A stretch of 64,000 nt of DNA from Rhizophagus irregularis (GCF_026210795.1 NC_089433.1:4861001-4925000), one strand, 5' to 3'; shown: positions 12,982 through 25,187, numbered from the stretch's first letter. A program made the numbers and translations. The notes: a model not told the origin generated them from the sequence alone.

Positions 12982-13071
12982 CCTCCGAGTCTTTCTCTTT
13001 CTTGGAGATCAAAAAAAAAAAAATAATTGTTAGAAAAAAAAATTATTTTGGAATAGGGTGAGACTCGGAGG
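12982..13071. repeat. Inverted repeat downstream of ZNF706-like gene
   Basis: Perfect 11-bp arms CCTCCGAGTCT (12982-12992) and AGACTCGGAGG (13061-13071) enclose a 68-bp A/T-rich loop, starting 65 bp after the stop codon. It probably lies in the 3' UTR; role unknown. Confidence 0.7.
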
Positions 13072-13356
13072 GTATTTTTTATTTTGAATTTTCTTTTTTT
13101 TTCCTCGTGTAGTAGTACTTTTTTTTTCATGTGAAAAATGATGTAATTATTATTATGTATAATTGTTTATTGTATTTATGTTTTTATCTGATTGATGTTC
13201 TTTACGAAAAAAAATAAAGGTAAAATATTTTAGTTCAAAAGCGAAATTTATTTTAAATATTTTAACTACTATATATAATATATAAAAAAAAAATTAAATG
13301 CTGATATATATAAATATATATAAATAATGATTTATAGCACCGCTTTTAACGAAGTT

Positions 13357-13430
13357 GATTCCTTGGTGTAGTTGGTTATCACGTCAGCCTAACACGCTGA
13401 AGGTCGCCAGTTCGAACCTGGCAGGAATCA
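13357..13430 (+). tRNA. tRNA-Val: tRNA-Val(AAC)
   Basis: Full cloverleaf without intron: acceptor arms GATTCCT and AGGAATC pair over 7 bp with discriminator A; D arm GGTGTAGTTGGTTATCAC; anticodon stem TCAGC/GCTGA with loop CTAACAC, anticodon AAC; T arm GCCAG-TTCGAAC-CTGGC. A T run beginning at about 13435 serves as the Pol III terminator. It lies alone between two protein genes. Confidence 0.95.
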
Positions 13431-14867
13431 AAATATTTTTTTTTCTCTTGAAAATTTTTTGAAGTGTAACGTGATAATCATATGTACATCATTTCTGACA
13501 TTTTTGACCAATCGAAAAAGTGCACAGTAATATTTGACTATGTAATTAAATAAGTAGATATTTATAGAATTCATATTTACCAAAAAAAAATGTAATGATT
13601 TAGCCGAGTGATAACCTGATTTTTATTATACAGTATAAACGAATAATTTATATAAACAATTATCACGTGATAGCAATCAAAAAACGAAAACTGGCGCGGG
13701 GCACGGGCTTTTTTAATCGGCGTAAATTTTTCGTTCTGATAAAATTTTGCATATGATAAATTTCATATGAATTACTAATTTTAGAAGTTGGATAATAAAG
13801 AACTCCATACTATGCTACTAAACTCCCTAAGCTCCCTTTGATTCAGTTACACAAGTTTTCCGAATCCATGGAAAAAGGTTGATCGGTCGCGCAGCAATAA
13901 GTTATAAATTTAAAATGTGATACTGACAATCAAAAGATACAGGAATTATCATGTTCGGCTAATTATTGCGACGTTGTACTGAACTTAAAGTTCAATCTTC
14001 CTCTGCAAATTGTAACATTTAAGATTAGATTGCGAAAGAAGTGCTATTGAAACAATGTCTGGTCAGGTACAATGGAAAGCAGATTTTGTCTTACCACCAA
14101 GAGATTTACCCCAAACTCCGAGCCACCCGCCTCAACCGTTTTGAGAAAAAAAAGAATATCACATGATCATTTTCCTAAATTTAAATAAATGCAAATCATT
14201 GTTTTCTATGTTAGTACGAAAACACTCGCCCCGAATCTAAAAAAAAATTTTTTTTTTTCCAATTCTGCCTTAAATTCTTTTCTTCCCTTTTTAATCATAG
14301 CCCCTTTCTTCCTCCCACATATTTCATATTCTTTCGATAATTGTAATTTTATTTCATTATAGAAAAAAAAAATTTTTTTTAATTAAAGATTTGCTTTGTT
14401 TCCCATATAGAGTTATATATTTTTTTTATTTTTCATCGTTTTTTTTTTCTGAAAAGATCTTTATAAACAAAACATAATAAATAAACTTAACGACCATTAT
14501 ATAAATTATTCTATAACATATTTGGATAATTTCTTTGTTTGTACAATAACTCGTAAGTCTTTGGTTTTATATATTTTTTTTTTTCCTTAGCCATATTTTT
14601 TTTCGCTGACCGTTACCCCGCACTCCGGCTATACTTTATAAAGTAACATATAGACATTAAAATAACTAGAGCTATTTTGTACCCAGAAAAAAATTTTTTC
14701 GCCATAAAAAAAAAAACTTCGCCACTTGAGCCGCCACTCATATCTATTGAACAAGCTTCATTTATATCTTATATCCCTTTTTTTTTTCTTTTAGTCTTTA
14801 CTTATTTATAGGATTTAATTGACTCTTACAATAACCTTACAATTCTCAATATTCTCAATAACTATCA
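13431..14867. promoter_or_regulatory. Long upstream region of GID4 with a 29-codon ORF
   Basis: 1.4 kb with many poly(T) tracts. At 14055-14144 an ATG opens a 29-codon frame (begins MSGQVQWKADF, ends PPQPF) whose codon use looks less random than its surroundings. It could be a small protein, an upstream ORF or a first exon. I cannot decide and do not call it a gene. Otherwise probably promoter and 5' UTR of GID4. Confidence 0.4.
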
Positions 14868-16176
14868 ATGCCTGTATTCTCAAACCCCGTTATCCCTGCA
14901 ACAACGAGCACCATCAACAATAATAGTTTGCCGGACAAATGTATGTGTGTCGATGGAGTTTGTCGAGATCCTTCACACAAACACTATGCTGAACAACAAA
15001 AAAAACAACAAGAACAATTAAGGCAACAACAACTGTTGCAAAAGAGAAAGCGACGTCTTTCTCTTACAACGGAAATTTCATCAGTTAGATTATTACCAAC
15101 CACAACTTGTTCACTTTACTCCGGTTCAAAGTTCAGAGGTGAACAACGAAGTGGTAGAAGCAGCTATGACGTCTCCGTTCATATTCAGGTAAAAAAAATT
15201 TATTTTACGAAAGATCATCGATGTATTAACATATGAAATTAGATCAGAAATTGCGAGAAAAAAAAAAAATCTTAATTTTTGGAGGAATGAAAATTAAACT
15301 TGGGTCAAGAAAAAAAAAAAATTTATGATGATTATAATAATTTCAATACAAAATTCTTGTCGGATTGACGAAATAAAAGCGATCATTACGATAGATTTCA
15401 ATTTAGAAAAGATTTTTATCGACGAAAATTTTCCATAACTAATTAAAAAAAAATTTTTTTTAGCATGTTGATCTTTCAGAATCATTCTTGTGCGGATATC
15501 TTCATATTCAAGGGCTTACCGAGGACTATCCTGAGTTGACTACATTCTTTGAGGCGGAAATTATTGGCAGAAAATATTCATTTCTTACCAAGAAATGGGA
15601 CGCCGATGACAAAGTAGATATACAACATTGGGTATGATGATTTTTTAAAATTATTAAAAAAAAAAATATTATTTTGATTATAGCTTTATTGATTTCGTTA
15701 TTCTTGTAAATACGGACTTTTTGATTCATTGAAACAATTATACAGACTCGTTTCCCGGCTTTTCGCCCCCTTAAAAGTCATATGAAAAATGACGGATTTG
15801 TTTATGACTTTCATAATAAAGATTTCATCTTTATGAGATGGAAAGAACATTTTCTTGTACCTGATCATCGTGTTAGAACTATTAATGGTGCTAGTTTTGC
15901 TGGATTCTATTATATCTGTTACCAACTAAGTACAGGGATGATTACAGGATTTTATTTCCATAAAAGTTCGGAGCGGTATGTTTTTTTTTTTTGATTGAAG
16001 GAATGGGATGAATAGATTGATGTTGGAATTACTTGATTTGAAGGGTTCAGGGTAATGTTTTGGCTGATCATTCGTAGATCCTAACAATATTTTTTTGCTT
16101 CTTATACAGATTCCAAGAATTAAAATTACGTCATTGTCCGGACAATAATTCTTTTCCTTCATTTGAATTTCGATGA
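14868..16176 (+). CDS. GID4: GID4/Vid24 substrate receptor of the CTLH/GID E3 ligase
   Basis: Recognises Pro/N-degrons for ubiquitylation by the GID/CTLH complex (glucose-induced turnover of gluconeogenic enzymes in yeast). Four exons, 14868-15188, 15464-15631, 15746-15975, 16110-16176; 786 nt, 261 aa. Residues 1-75 form a low-complexity N-terminus with a CxCxxxxC motif ([16 protein letters not shown]) and a Gln-rich helix. The beta-barrel domain follows: [61 protein letters not shown] and [13 protein letters not shown] 275-bp intron separates exons 1 and 2. All phases match, and the family match is strong across the barrel. Confidence 0.93.
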
Positions 16177-17017
16177 AAAAAGACCAAAATATTAATAAAT
16201 TAATAATTATTCCTTTCTCAACTACAAGAAAAAAAAATATTTTGTATTTTATTACAAGGTAGCAAAACAGAAAAAAAAAGAAAAAAGAAAAAAAAATAAT
16301 AATAAAGTATTTTTAATCCTTTTTATTTTGATCTCTAGACGAAAAAAAAACATTTCCCTCTTTTAAAAAACTATTTTTTCTAATTTACATCTAAGGCTTC
16401 TGTTTTGCTAGAAATAAGCTTGCGGTATGAGATTTATTTGCGGGGGAATTGATGTAGTTTTTTGATGATTTTTATTTTGATTGATTTTTTTTTATTTATT
16501 TTATATGTTATATACAAACTTTTTTTAACTTTTTATACTCTAATCATTTCCCCCACATCATATTCTTTCCTGCACAAATAAAAAATTTTTATATTGTATA
16601 TTGTATTTATTTATCATTACTTGATGATAAGAAATTTTTTTCTATTTATGATTTTTTATCTTTCTTACCATTTTGTATTTAAAAATTTATATATATATAA
16701 CTCACATTAACACATTATTATATATAGGACAAACTGAGAAGAGATTATTTATTTATATATTTATTATTATTATTTTAAGTTATTTATTATTTATATATTG
16801 AGAAAAGAATAATTATTTTTTATAGTAATTATTTTTGGTTTTTTTGATCGAAGGAAGTATATATTATATATTATTATTATTATTATATCCAAAAAATTAT
16901 AACAAAAATTATATGAACTTTTTTTTTTTTTTTGCGGAAAGGAATTTCCCTCTTTTTTTTTTGGTTGTTCCAAGCAGTTTTAGTAGTTAGTACATTATGT
17001 CTGGAGAAAAAAAAAAA

Positions 17018-17048
<31 letters not shown>

Positions 17049-17940
17049 CAAATTTACGCGTTTTCTTAGAAAGAATTTATATTATTTTAGAATTTATATT
17101 GGATATATAGGAAATATGAAACGGGAAGATGAAAAGTTTTTTTTTTTCTTTTTTTTTTTAAAAAAAAAAGGAGAGAGAGAGAGAGAGAGAGAGAGGGAAT
17201 GATTAGATTTTACTTATAAAAAAAGGCCCATTACCCATTTTTTTTTTAAAAAGAAATTTAGGGATTCTTTTTCATCATCATCATCATAATTGTTTATCAC
17301 TTTTATTAATTTACCTTCCAATTTTTCTTACATGATTTTTTTTTTATTATTTTTTTTCCTCTTTCCCTTCTAAATATATATTATCCCCGCATAAATAACA
17401 TTCAAATATATACACATATATATACAAATATATACGCGTAAAAAAAACTCCAATTCAACCTTTCCATATATCCATACTTTTTTTTAGATTTTCTTTTTTT
17501 TTATTTTAAATAAGGAAAACTTTGTAAAAAAAAAATGAATAAAAAAAAGAGTTAAAAAAAGGTCTCCTGGATATACCAATGTGCACGTGTGCACGTGGTT
17601 TATAAAGGTTCCAATAATTACAATAAATTACTAATAATTATTAATAATTCATTGTTCTAATCCAAATACGGAATATAATCATTGTTTCTTTTTAAAAACA
17701 CTTAAAACATAATGCATCAATCAAAGTTATAATATTTGTTATCTTGATAACAAAAAAAAAATAAAAATAAAAATAATAATGATAATGATAATAATAATAA
17801 TTATAAATATTTATAATAATTTAATTTTTTGACCAAATTTAGTTAAAATTAAAAAAATTATAGTTAAAAAGCAAATGATCTCGTACAACATCCTTTTTTC
17901 AGACGATTTACCCGTATTTTCCCATACACACTTACCTTGA
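16177..17940. other. Low-complexity convergent intergenic region
   Basis: 1.76 kb between the ends of GID4 and COQ3, dominated by poly(T), poly(A) and TA-rich stretches. It includes a (GA)n microsatellite and a palindromic GTGCACGTGTGCACGTGG (17581-17598) with CACGTG E-box cores. No gene seen; open frames here are artefacts of low complexity. Confidence 0.6.
17170..17196. repeat. (GA)n microsatellite
   Basis: About 12 uninterrupted GA dinucleotides between a poly(A) tract and GGGAATG. Simple sequence repeat. Confidence 0.9.
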
Positions 17941-19224
17941 TCAGATTCTCTGCGCAGTTAAAAAATAATTTACATCAAATTTACCTGGTATCCAATCTGG
18001 TAATTTACACCATTTACTGGTTATGGGATTAAGTCCTATTCCCGTTATATCTATTACTTTACCCCATTTATCATCATTTTTTATATTTTCGATGATTTTT
18101 TGTAATTCATCAGGTCTTAAATATTTTTGGAAATCATGTGTTCCTTGTGGCACTATTTTAAAAGTATTTTCTGCTAATAATATAGTCAATATATATGATA
18201 ATGGTGTACGAGAAATTGTTGAAAGGAATAAATATCCACCTCCAGGCTATTTTATTAAAGAAAATTTGTGTTTTAGAAAAGATCGATCATAAATAGTAAT
18301 AAAAAAAAATAATAATAATATTTCACAAATTAAAAAAATCGACACATCATCCAATTACCTTCACTAATCCTGCACAAGCTTTAAGAAATTCTACTGGATT
18401 ATTCACATGTTCAATAATTTCCATCGCACAAACAACATCGAATGTTTCTCCTTGTTTTAATAACTTTTCTATAAAAATAAAATTTCGTTAAAAAAAAAAA
18501 TCAAATTATTTTTTTGTGGTAACAAATATATATATATATATATTAAAATAATACCAGCTGTAATACATTGATATTCTAAATTTCCATGTAAAATTGGATC
18601 TTTTTTCGCATGTAATTTAGCAATCTTAATATTTTCATCTGACGCGTCTACTCCAATAACCGAACCACCTAATCTCACTAATGCCTAATAAACAATAATT
18701 AAGCAAACTGATTTAATGAGATCGATTTATAGGAAATATTAAATTAAATAAGTCAAACCTCAGTTAGAACACCACCGCCACATCCTATATCTAACATTCT
18801 TAATCCACGAAATGGATGATGATGGTGATACGAAGATGATGACACCTCATCTCCGATCTTTTTGTTTTTTAATTGTTCACGAATGTATGATATTCTTAAC
18901 GGGTTCATGGTATGAAGTAATTTTACGGGTCCATTTGGAGACCACCATTCATTAGCTATTTGACTAAATTTTGAAACTTCGGATTCATTAATTGTAGAAT
19001 ATTCTGGTGATGATTGTTCTGTACTTTATTTCGAATTTTAATATATTAATTAAACATGTACAAATAATATAATATAAATATTATAATGTATGTTTTAAAA
19101 AAAACAGACATAAAGTTTTAATTTACCGATAATACTTTCGAGTCAAAGCATGTATGCAAGCATATTTTGGCTTAAAAAGCTGCATAATATTCACATTTTT
19201 CGTTATTGTTCGTTTAAGAAACAT
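17941..19224 (-). CDS. COQ3: Ubiquinone biosynthesis O-methyltransferase COQ3 (mitochondrial)
   Basis: SAM-dependent methyltransferase for both O-methylation steps of coenzyme Q synthesis, on the matrix face of the inner mitochondrial membrane. Five minus-strand exons: 19224-19127, 19023-18759, 18684-18555, 18468-18359, 18246-17941; 909 nt, 302 aa. The N-terminus MFLKRTITKN..RKYYR is basic and acid-poor, as in a mitochondrial presequence. Domain: KFSQIANEWWSPNGPVKLLHTMNPLR, SAM motif I LDIGCGGGVLTE, GVDASDENIKIAK, DVVCAMEIIEHV, PGGYLFLSTI, then GTHDFQKYLRPDEL and GIGLNPIT. A His-rich insert (YHHHHP) precedes motif I. Acceptor of exon 2 (ATAAAG|TAC) chosen by phase. Divergent from MMAB, 259 bp away. 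Confidence 0.94.
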
Positions 19225-19483
19225 ATTTTATTAAAGGTTTTGAAATTACTAAAAAAATTATAAATTTTTTTTTTTTTGCTTGGCATTTTTCTAATCCGTC
19301 TTTTATATAGTAAAGAAAAAAAAATTTGATAATCTTCCAGAATTAGAAGGCAACATGTGAAATAAATTTTAAAGATGTACAAATTTTTATCATTCTGACT
19401 TTATATATTCAATATTCAATTTTTTTTTAAATTTCTCAATTTCTACAAAAAATTTTTTTTTTTAATGACGGACGATAACAAGT
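19225..19483. promoter_or_regulatory. Short bidirectional promoter region COQ3 / MMAB
   Basis: 259 bp separate the two start codons, both of mitochondrial metabolism genes. Rich in T and A runs; no motif singled out. Confidence 0.4.
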
Positions 19484-21317
19484 ATGTCTAAAAGATTCTT
19501 TTTATGTGTTCCTAGAATTATTTTGACAATCAATCATACCTCGTTGGTCTTTCCTAAACCGATAATTTCTTATTTGAACGGCAATAAATTTGCTTCTACA
19601 ATAAACCAACGAAGGTTTGTTGGTTATTCAAAAATAATTATAGATCAAAAAAGTTTTTTTTTTTTTTTAAGATTTTAAAAAAGTTTAATTTTAAGACATA
19701 ATATTTTGACCAATATTATTTTTGTAGTCCCAAACCAAAAAAATCGAACGTTTATACTAGAACTGGGGATAAAGGTTTTTTTGTTTAAATTTTATGGTTA
19801 AATTTATGATTCAGATAAGAAATTCAATGAATTTTGATCAGTTTGGACTCCGGTTCGTTATTGGGAAATCGATAATTTTGGGCGCGTGAATATTCAAAGC
19901 TTTGTTAATTTCAAAACCCATTACTGGGATTGGGATTGAAGTTTGATATATGGGATTTTACTTGAAAAAATGGTAATACTTTAAGGGTTCAATATTTCAG
20001 TTTCCAAGTTTAATCAAACTTTTAGAGAAAAGAAAGAATATATCAACAAATTAAAACTAATGGTGTTGTGGTGTTGCCAGTGTTGTAGTGTTGACAGTGT
20101 TATGATGTTACACGTTAAGATAAAGCAATGCCATTATAATGAATCATTTTTATATTACACAGATTTTATTGATTCTTATCTGGATCATGAGCTAACATTA
20201 AATTATAGATTAATTTTGTTTTTTTTTTGGATAGGCAAATCAAGTCTTTTTAATGGAGAGCGAAGAAGTAAAGACGATGATGTTTTTAACGCGTTAGGAA
20301 CTGTTGACGAGTTGAGTTCAAGTATTGGGTAAATATACAAGTAAAGAATTTTTCCATATACATTCATTCTTTTTTAACATTTTATTATTTATTCTCTTTA
20401 TAGAGTAGCTAATCATTATTGTAAGAAAGCTGGAAATGGATTAGAAGATAAATTAGTTGAAGTAAGATGTAAGATTTTTATTATTTTAATTTATAAATAA
20501 TTTCTTTATCTAAAATTACAACTTTTTTTTTTTTTAATAAGATTCAATGTAAATTGATCGAAGTTGGATCCAATATTGCCACTCCAAGAAATTCTTCAAA
20601 TACGTCAAAATTGTGTGAGTATAAGTGAGGGAAATGGAGTTTGGATTTTTTTTTTTTTGATTCATAAGTGTATGATATGGTAATGATATGCGTAATTTTC
20701 TGTGATTTTCTAATGTAAAAATGCTAACCACATATTTTAATTTAGCGTTTACGTCATTCGATGAAGAAAATGTAAATATATTGGAATCTTGGATTGATAA
20801 TTTGGATAATGTAACTATATAAGTTTTAATACGCGTAATTAGAAAATTATCTCGTAATCACTATTTACGTGTCTTTTTAATTAGCAACTACCTCCTTTAA
20901 AAAATTTCATTCTTCCTTCTGGAGGAGAAAGTGCCGTGTTTTTACATCAGTGTCGCTCGGTAAATTATTTCACAAATTCCTTATCGTTATAAATTATAAA
21001 GTTTTAATATTAAAGATTTTTTTTTAGGTATGTCGTAGAGCTGAGCGTGTAACTGTACCCTTGGTGGAAGCTGAAGTTACAGAACAAAGTGTTGGAAAAT
21101 ATTTAAACAGGTATGTAATATGATTTTAATTCGTAATTGTTTCACAGGAGCAATACATATTTATTTATTTCAAATCTTTAATAATAGATTAAGTGACTTT
21201 TTCTTTGTGGCTGCAAGATATGCTGCTATGTTTGAAAAACATATCGAGAATTATTATGAACAAAGAAGAGATGATAGAGAAAGTAATTTGGTGAAAAGAG
21301 AATTATCTAAAGAGTAA
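19484..21317 (+). CDS. MMAB: Cob(I)alamin adenosyltransferase, PduO/MMAB type
   Basis: Makes adenosylcobalamin from cob(I)alamin and ATP, the cofactor of methylmalonyl-CoA mutase; predicted mitochondrial. Nine exons: 19484-19614, 19728-19774, 20235-20328, 20404-20461, 20542-20614, 20746-20810, 20885-20959, 21028-21110, 21188-21317; 756 nt, 251 aa. Motifs: [23 protein letters not shown] (ATP-binding N-terminal strand, with Lys-Ser replacing Phe-Ser of the human protein), [49 protein letters not shown] (signature helix) and [15 protein letters not shown]. The first ~40 residues resemble a targeting peptide. Intron 2 is long (460 bp). Points to cobalamin use, absent in most Dikarya. Confidence 0.94.
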
Positions 21318-21327
21318 TGAACAATAT

Positions 21328-21440
21328 ATATCGCTATGGTGTTGGAAGGTATACTGTATGTCGCTAAGGTAGGTATATATTGCTAAAGAAGGTATACTTT
21401 ATATCGCTAAGGGAGGTAAGTATATTATCGCTAAGGATGG
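21328..21440. repeat. Degenerate tandem repeat after MMAB
   Basis: Four to five imperfect copies of a ~22-30 bp unit built on TATATCGCTAAGG-AGGTATA begin 11 bp after the MMAB stop, so they probably lie in its 3' UTR. Confidence 0.65.
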
Positions 21441-21670
21441 AAAAATAATTTTAAAAAATATATATAACTTTTCTAATTTTTCGGGATGTATATTTTATTT
21501 TTTTTTATTCAATATGGAAAATAAATATTGGGACATAATTTAATTCTGGAAAAATATTTTTTTGTTACAATTATGCTTCTTTATTAAATGAACGTAATAA
21601 ATATTGAGGAAAAAAAAAAAACAAATAAATAAATATATTTTTTCAACTATACATAACTTACATGATGAAT

Positions 21671-22426
21671 TTATTCTTCCATATTAAAACTAGGTTCTTC
21701 ATGAGTATTTGATCCATTTACATAAATTTCATTATCTATTGCAATAAATTCTTCACGTTCAGAAATATTCATACTTATATTCATAGAAGAATCACCATTT
21801 GGAGAAGTAGGAGGTAATATTTCTGTTGAAGCTAAAAATTCTGGTTCTTCTGGAGCTGATGATGAAGTTAAAATTGGAGTAGAAACATCATTCGGATAAT
21901 GATAATCAGATTCTTCACCTTCCTCAGCTTCATCATCACCTTCCTCATCTAATTCTTCAAGATCTTCATCAAGATCCTCTTCTTCTTCATCATCATCTTC
22001 ATCATCATCATCATCGACTTCATCATATTCAGAATCATCATCATCTTCCGGAATTAATGGTAGATCGTCATCCTTTAAAAATAAAAGTGAATTTTTTCAA
22101 TTCTTTGTTGATAAATTTTGTATATATAATATTCTCATATAACATACCAAATATTCATTTGGCCTCATTTTATATACTCCAATGATAGGAGCTCTTCTAT
22201 TTTTTAACTTTATCGCATGTAACTTTTTAAAATAATAATAAAAAAAAAAAGGAATAAACTTCTGATATTTGGCGCGTTCTAAATTAGAAAGTTCACCAAG
22301 TACCTGAGCTTCATAATCTTCTTCTTCTTTATCTAAAGCAACAGCCTCATTTATCATGACCTCTCTAGAGGAATTTATAACAGTTCTTGGTTCAAGAGAA
22401 GGAGTCCAAAGGTAAGGTGAAGCCAT
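21671..22426 (-). CDS. Acidic protein, probable APC15/Mnd2-like anaphase-promoting complex subunit
   Basis: Three minus-strand exons, 22426-22304, 22222-22148 and 22072-21671; 600 nt, 199 aa. The N-terminal ~65 residues (SPYLWTPSLEPRTV..VALDKEEEDYEAQLHAIKLKNRRAPIIGVYK) resemble the short conserved region of APC15: an acidic helix followed by W/L-x-x-I-x-x-x-x-x-x-x-IG. A run of Asp/Glu follows (residues ~70-125, about 45 acidic), as in animal APC15, then a Ser/Pro-rich tail. The first intron is in frame and free of stops, so an unspliced form adds ~27 residues; I prefer splicing because it joins YEAQ to LHAI. APC15 is a suggestion from overall pattern, not a firm identification. Confidence 0.55.
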
Positions 22427-22697
22427 TTTATATGAAAAATGAAAGAAAAGTGAAAGACAAGTGTAATTTCAAAACAATGAAAGAGACACAAAGGTGACAC
22501 TTATGAAATCACGTAAATGAATTGTATAAATGGTAAACACGTGATAATTACGAAAATGAAAATCATATACGGTAACAGTATGTTGATTTATTAATTAATA
22601 AAAAAAGTAACTAGAACACGAGATTTACATTAAAAAAAAAATAACAGATAAATTAAAATTGTTGTAACACCCAAGTGACCTAACACCTATCAAAAAT

Positions 22698-23075
22698 TTA
22701 ATCGGAAGTTTTATATAATGAAATAAATTGTTGTAAGTTATTAGAGAAATTATTTTCATTTTCAACAAATTTTTTTCTACGTTGTTTAAATTTTTCTTGT
22801 TGTTGACGTTTTCTTAACTGATATTGTAAAGAATAATCTAAAGTTGACATTTGTGTAGAGAATATTTCTTCTCTTGTTGAAGAATTTTGTTGAATTTGTT
22901 GAATTTGTTGAATTTGTTGGATTTGTTGATTTTGTTCGAATTTTCGATCGATTCTTTTTTCAAAAAAACTTGAGATTTGAAAATTTTCATGTTCTAATTG
23001 TTGTTTTTTATAATATTCACAAAATTTACAATCACACTGTCTATTAGAATCTAATAAATTATCTCTATAAAACAT
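22698..23075 (-). CDS. Small Gln-rich hypothetical protein with a Cys cluster
   Basis: Intronless 125-aa frame. Near the N-terminus is CDCKFCEYY (three Cys in six residues) within QCDCKFCEYYKKQQLE; the middle holds a QQI tripeptide repeated four times (9-nt tandem repeat around 22885-22925); the C-terminus is a basic, Gln-rich helix (RKRQQQEKFKQRRKK). I do not recognise a family. Codon content is less AT-biased than flanks and the frame is free of stops, so I favour a real gene. A 31-bp tandem repeat lies directly upstream. Confidence 0.5.
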   Translation of the reverse strand: MFYRDNLLDSNRQCDCKFCEYYKKQQLEHENFQISSFFEKRIDRKFEQNQQIQQIQQIQQIQQNSSTREEIFSTQMSTLDYSLQYQLRKRQQQEKFKQRRKKFVENENNFSNNLQQFISLYKTSD

Positions 23076-23093
23076 TTATTATAATATTTTATT

Positions 23094-23205
23094 TTATTAT
23101 GATAGTTTGTGGGATTTATTAGATTTATTATGATAGTTTGTGGGATTTATTAAATTTATTGTGATAGTTTGTGGGATTTATTAGATTTATTAGATTTATT
23201 AGTGA
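23094..23205. repeat. 31-bp tandem repeat, three copies
   Basis: The unit starting GATAGTTTGTGGGATTTATT begins at 23101, 23132 and 23163, an exact 31-bp period, with partial GATTTATTA copies after it. It sits just upstream of the start codon at 23075, in the promoter or 5' UTR of that small gene. Confidence 0.85.
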
Positions 23206-25187
23206 GTTCACTGAGTTGTTAGTGATGTAATATTTTTTAAAAATATTATTTTATTATTGTGATATTTGTATAATTTATTTGGCAAACAATAAAGATGAAT
23301 TTTAATAATTTTGCAAAAAAAAAATATCAGGCTCTTTTATATTTCTCAGATAAGGGTTCTAATGTAAGGGTTTTTTAATGATCGGGTTATATATAATATG
23401 CAGGATATACCTTAATACCTTTAAACTTTTATAATAAAATTGTTAACAATATTTTCATTTTTTTTATTATAATGTCTACGATAAATTACTTGCATTAAGC
23501 TTTAATTGAACATTGTTTTATATAATAATGTTGTGTTTCGTCATGATATATCATTTATCAATAAGAGATAATTTTCATTGATCTCTTTATTTAGTAGATG
23601 TGAAACCAATGCTTAAAAAAGTTTAAAAGATTTGATCAGTGAAAAGAAATAAAAAAAAAGTTCCTTTATTTGGATACTGATAAGTTTTAATACGTGTTAT
23701 ATACAGTTATGTAATATGTGTAATATGTATAATATGTAAAATGCAATAACTCAATTAGGGTATAATTAATAATATTTGATGTATATTCATGTAATAACAT
23801 ATGTAACTTTTAAACATAACAACAAACTTTAATATTTAATCTCATGATTCTTTATGAATGCAACTTAATTATGTATTATGTATTATGTATTATGTATTAT
23901 TTATTGTATTACACATTATTTAACGCGTTCTTTTCCTATGAGTATCATACTTAATTTATAGGTGACAAATATATTGCATATCAAATAAATTAAAAAAATT
24001 TGATGACGTTATTCATCACCCGTTTTTGAAATCCCGATTATATATATTAATAATGCAGTTATACTTTAAAAAAAAAAGGTGATAAACTATTTATTACAGA
24101 TTATATTATATGAAAAAATGATTTTTTTTTTGTTAACCTTTTTTGAAACATTCTTAAAGGCGTTAAAGCCGCGGGATTAATTAAATAGTTACATACGAGT
24201 TTTATCTTATTTAATTAAAATGAGTTTAATTAAAAAAAAAATCTTGATATTCAACTTATTTTATATTATTACACGTGATCTGCATTTTTTTTTCTTTTTT
24301 TTACTAGTTCATGGTTTCATTTTTTTGATTCAAAAGGATATTAGGATTCATTCAAAAAAGTTCAAATGTATTCAATGTAAAATGTAATCATCATAATTAT
24401 TAATAATTATTTCGAAAAACCGGAAAGTTTCTTACATTAGTTAAAATAATATGTTGTGAACACATATTAAATGAAAAAATTTTTTTCTTAAATTAGAAAT
24501 CATTTTTTTACATTACATTCTTTTTTTTAAAATATATATATATTTATATTCTTCCTTCTTTTGTCCAATTGTTCCCAATTGTGAAAAAAAAAAGTTTTTT
24601 TAAAAAAAAAACCGTTCAGTTAAACTTTTCCGTTTAGATTCATAATATATGCATTTATTATTATTATTTTTTTTTTTTACAGCATTGTTTTATTTATTAT
24701 GGTATTAATCAACAATTTAAATTTTTTTAGGAATCTATTATTTTTTTGGGAACCAATAAATTCTTTTTTAGATTTATTCTTTATCAATAATAAATAATAA
24801 TAACAGATAGATAATATTAAAATAATATTTTTTATTTTTTTTGCTGCGTAATCCCTGCTTCGAGGGAAAAAAAACAATTATGTAATTGTGTTTGCATGAC
24901 AGAAAATATAAGGTTACACAAGGCGATTTTTGATTTCCATAGAAGGTTGGTTAATTCTTTAGCCAGGTTCGTCAGGGGTTAAAATCTTTCCCGCAGAAAA
25001 AAAAAAAAGTTTAAAAATCTCGAGAAAAAAAAAACAACTTGTTTCATTGTTTCATACAACTTTAAGTTAAAAAAAAAAAAAATCTTTTTTCAATAATTTT
25101 AGAAAAGCAATTAATCTAATTGATCTTAAATTATTATCAGTTATATATAAGAGATTTTCTTTAAGGGTAAAAAAAAAAAAGAAAGAA
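23206..25187. other. 2-kb AT-rich intergenic region
   Basis: Between the small Gln-rich gene and the CCHC/polyQ gene. Contains a short TATTATG repeat (about 23871-23900), many homopolymers and no convincing reading frame; the minus frame at 24677-24877 is Lys/Ile/Leu-rich noise. Likely includes the promoter and 5' UTR of the next gene. Confidence 0.5.

Noticed and set aside
17581-17598. Palindromic GTGCACGTGTGCACGTGG as a regulatory operator
   Set aside because: It lies between two convergent 3' ends, so promoter function is not supported; noted only as a sequence feature.
24677-24877. 66-codon minus-strand frame
   Set aside because: Lys/Ile/Leu-rich translation of AT-rich DNA with poly(T) tracts; no coding evidence.
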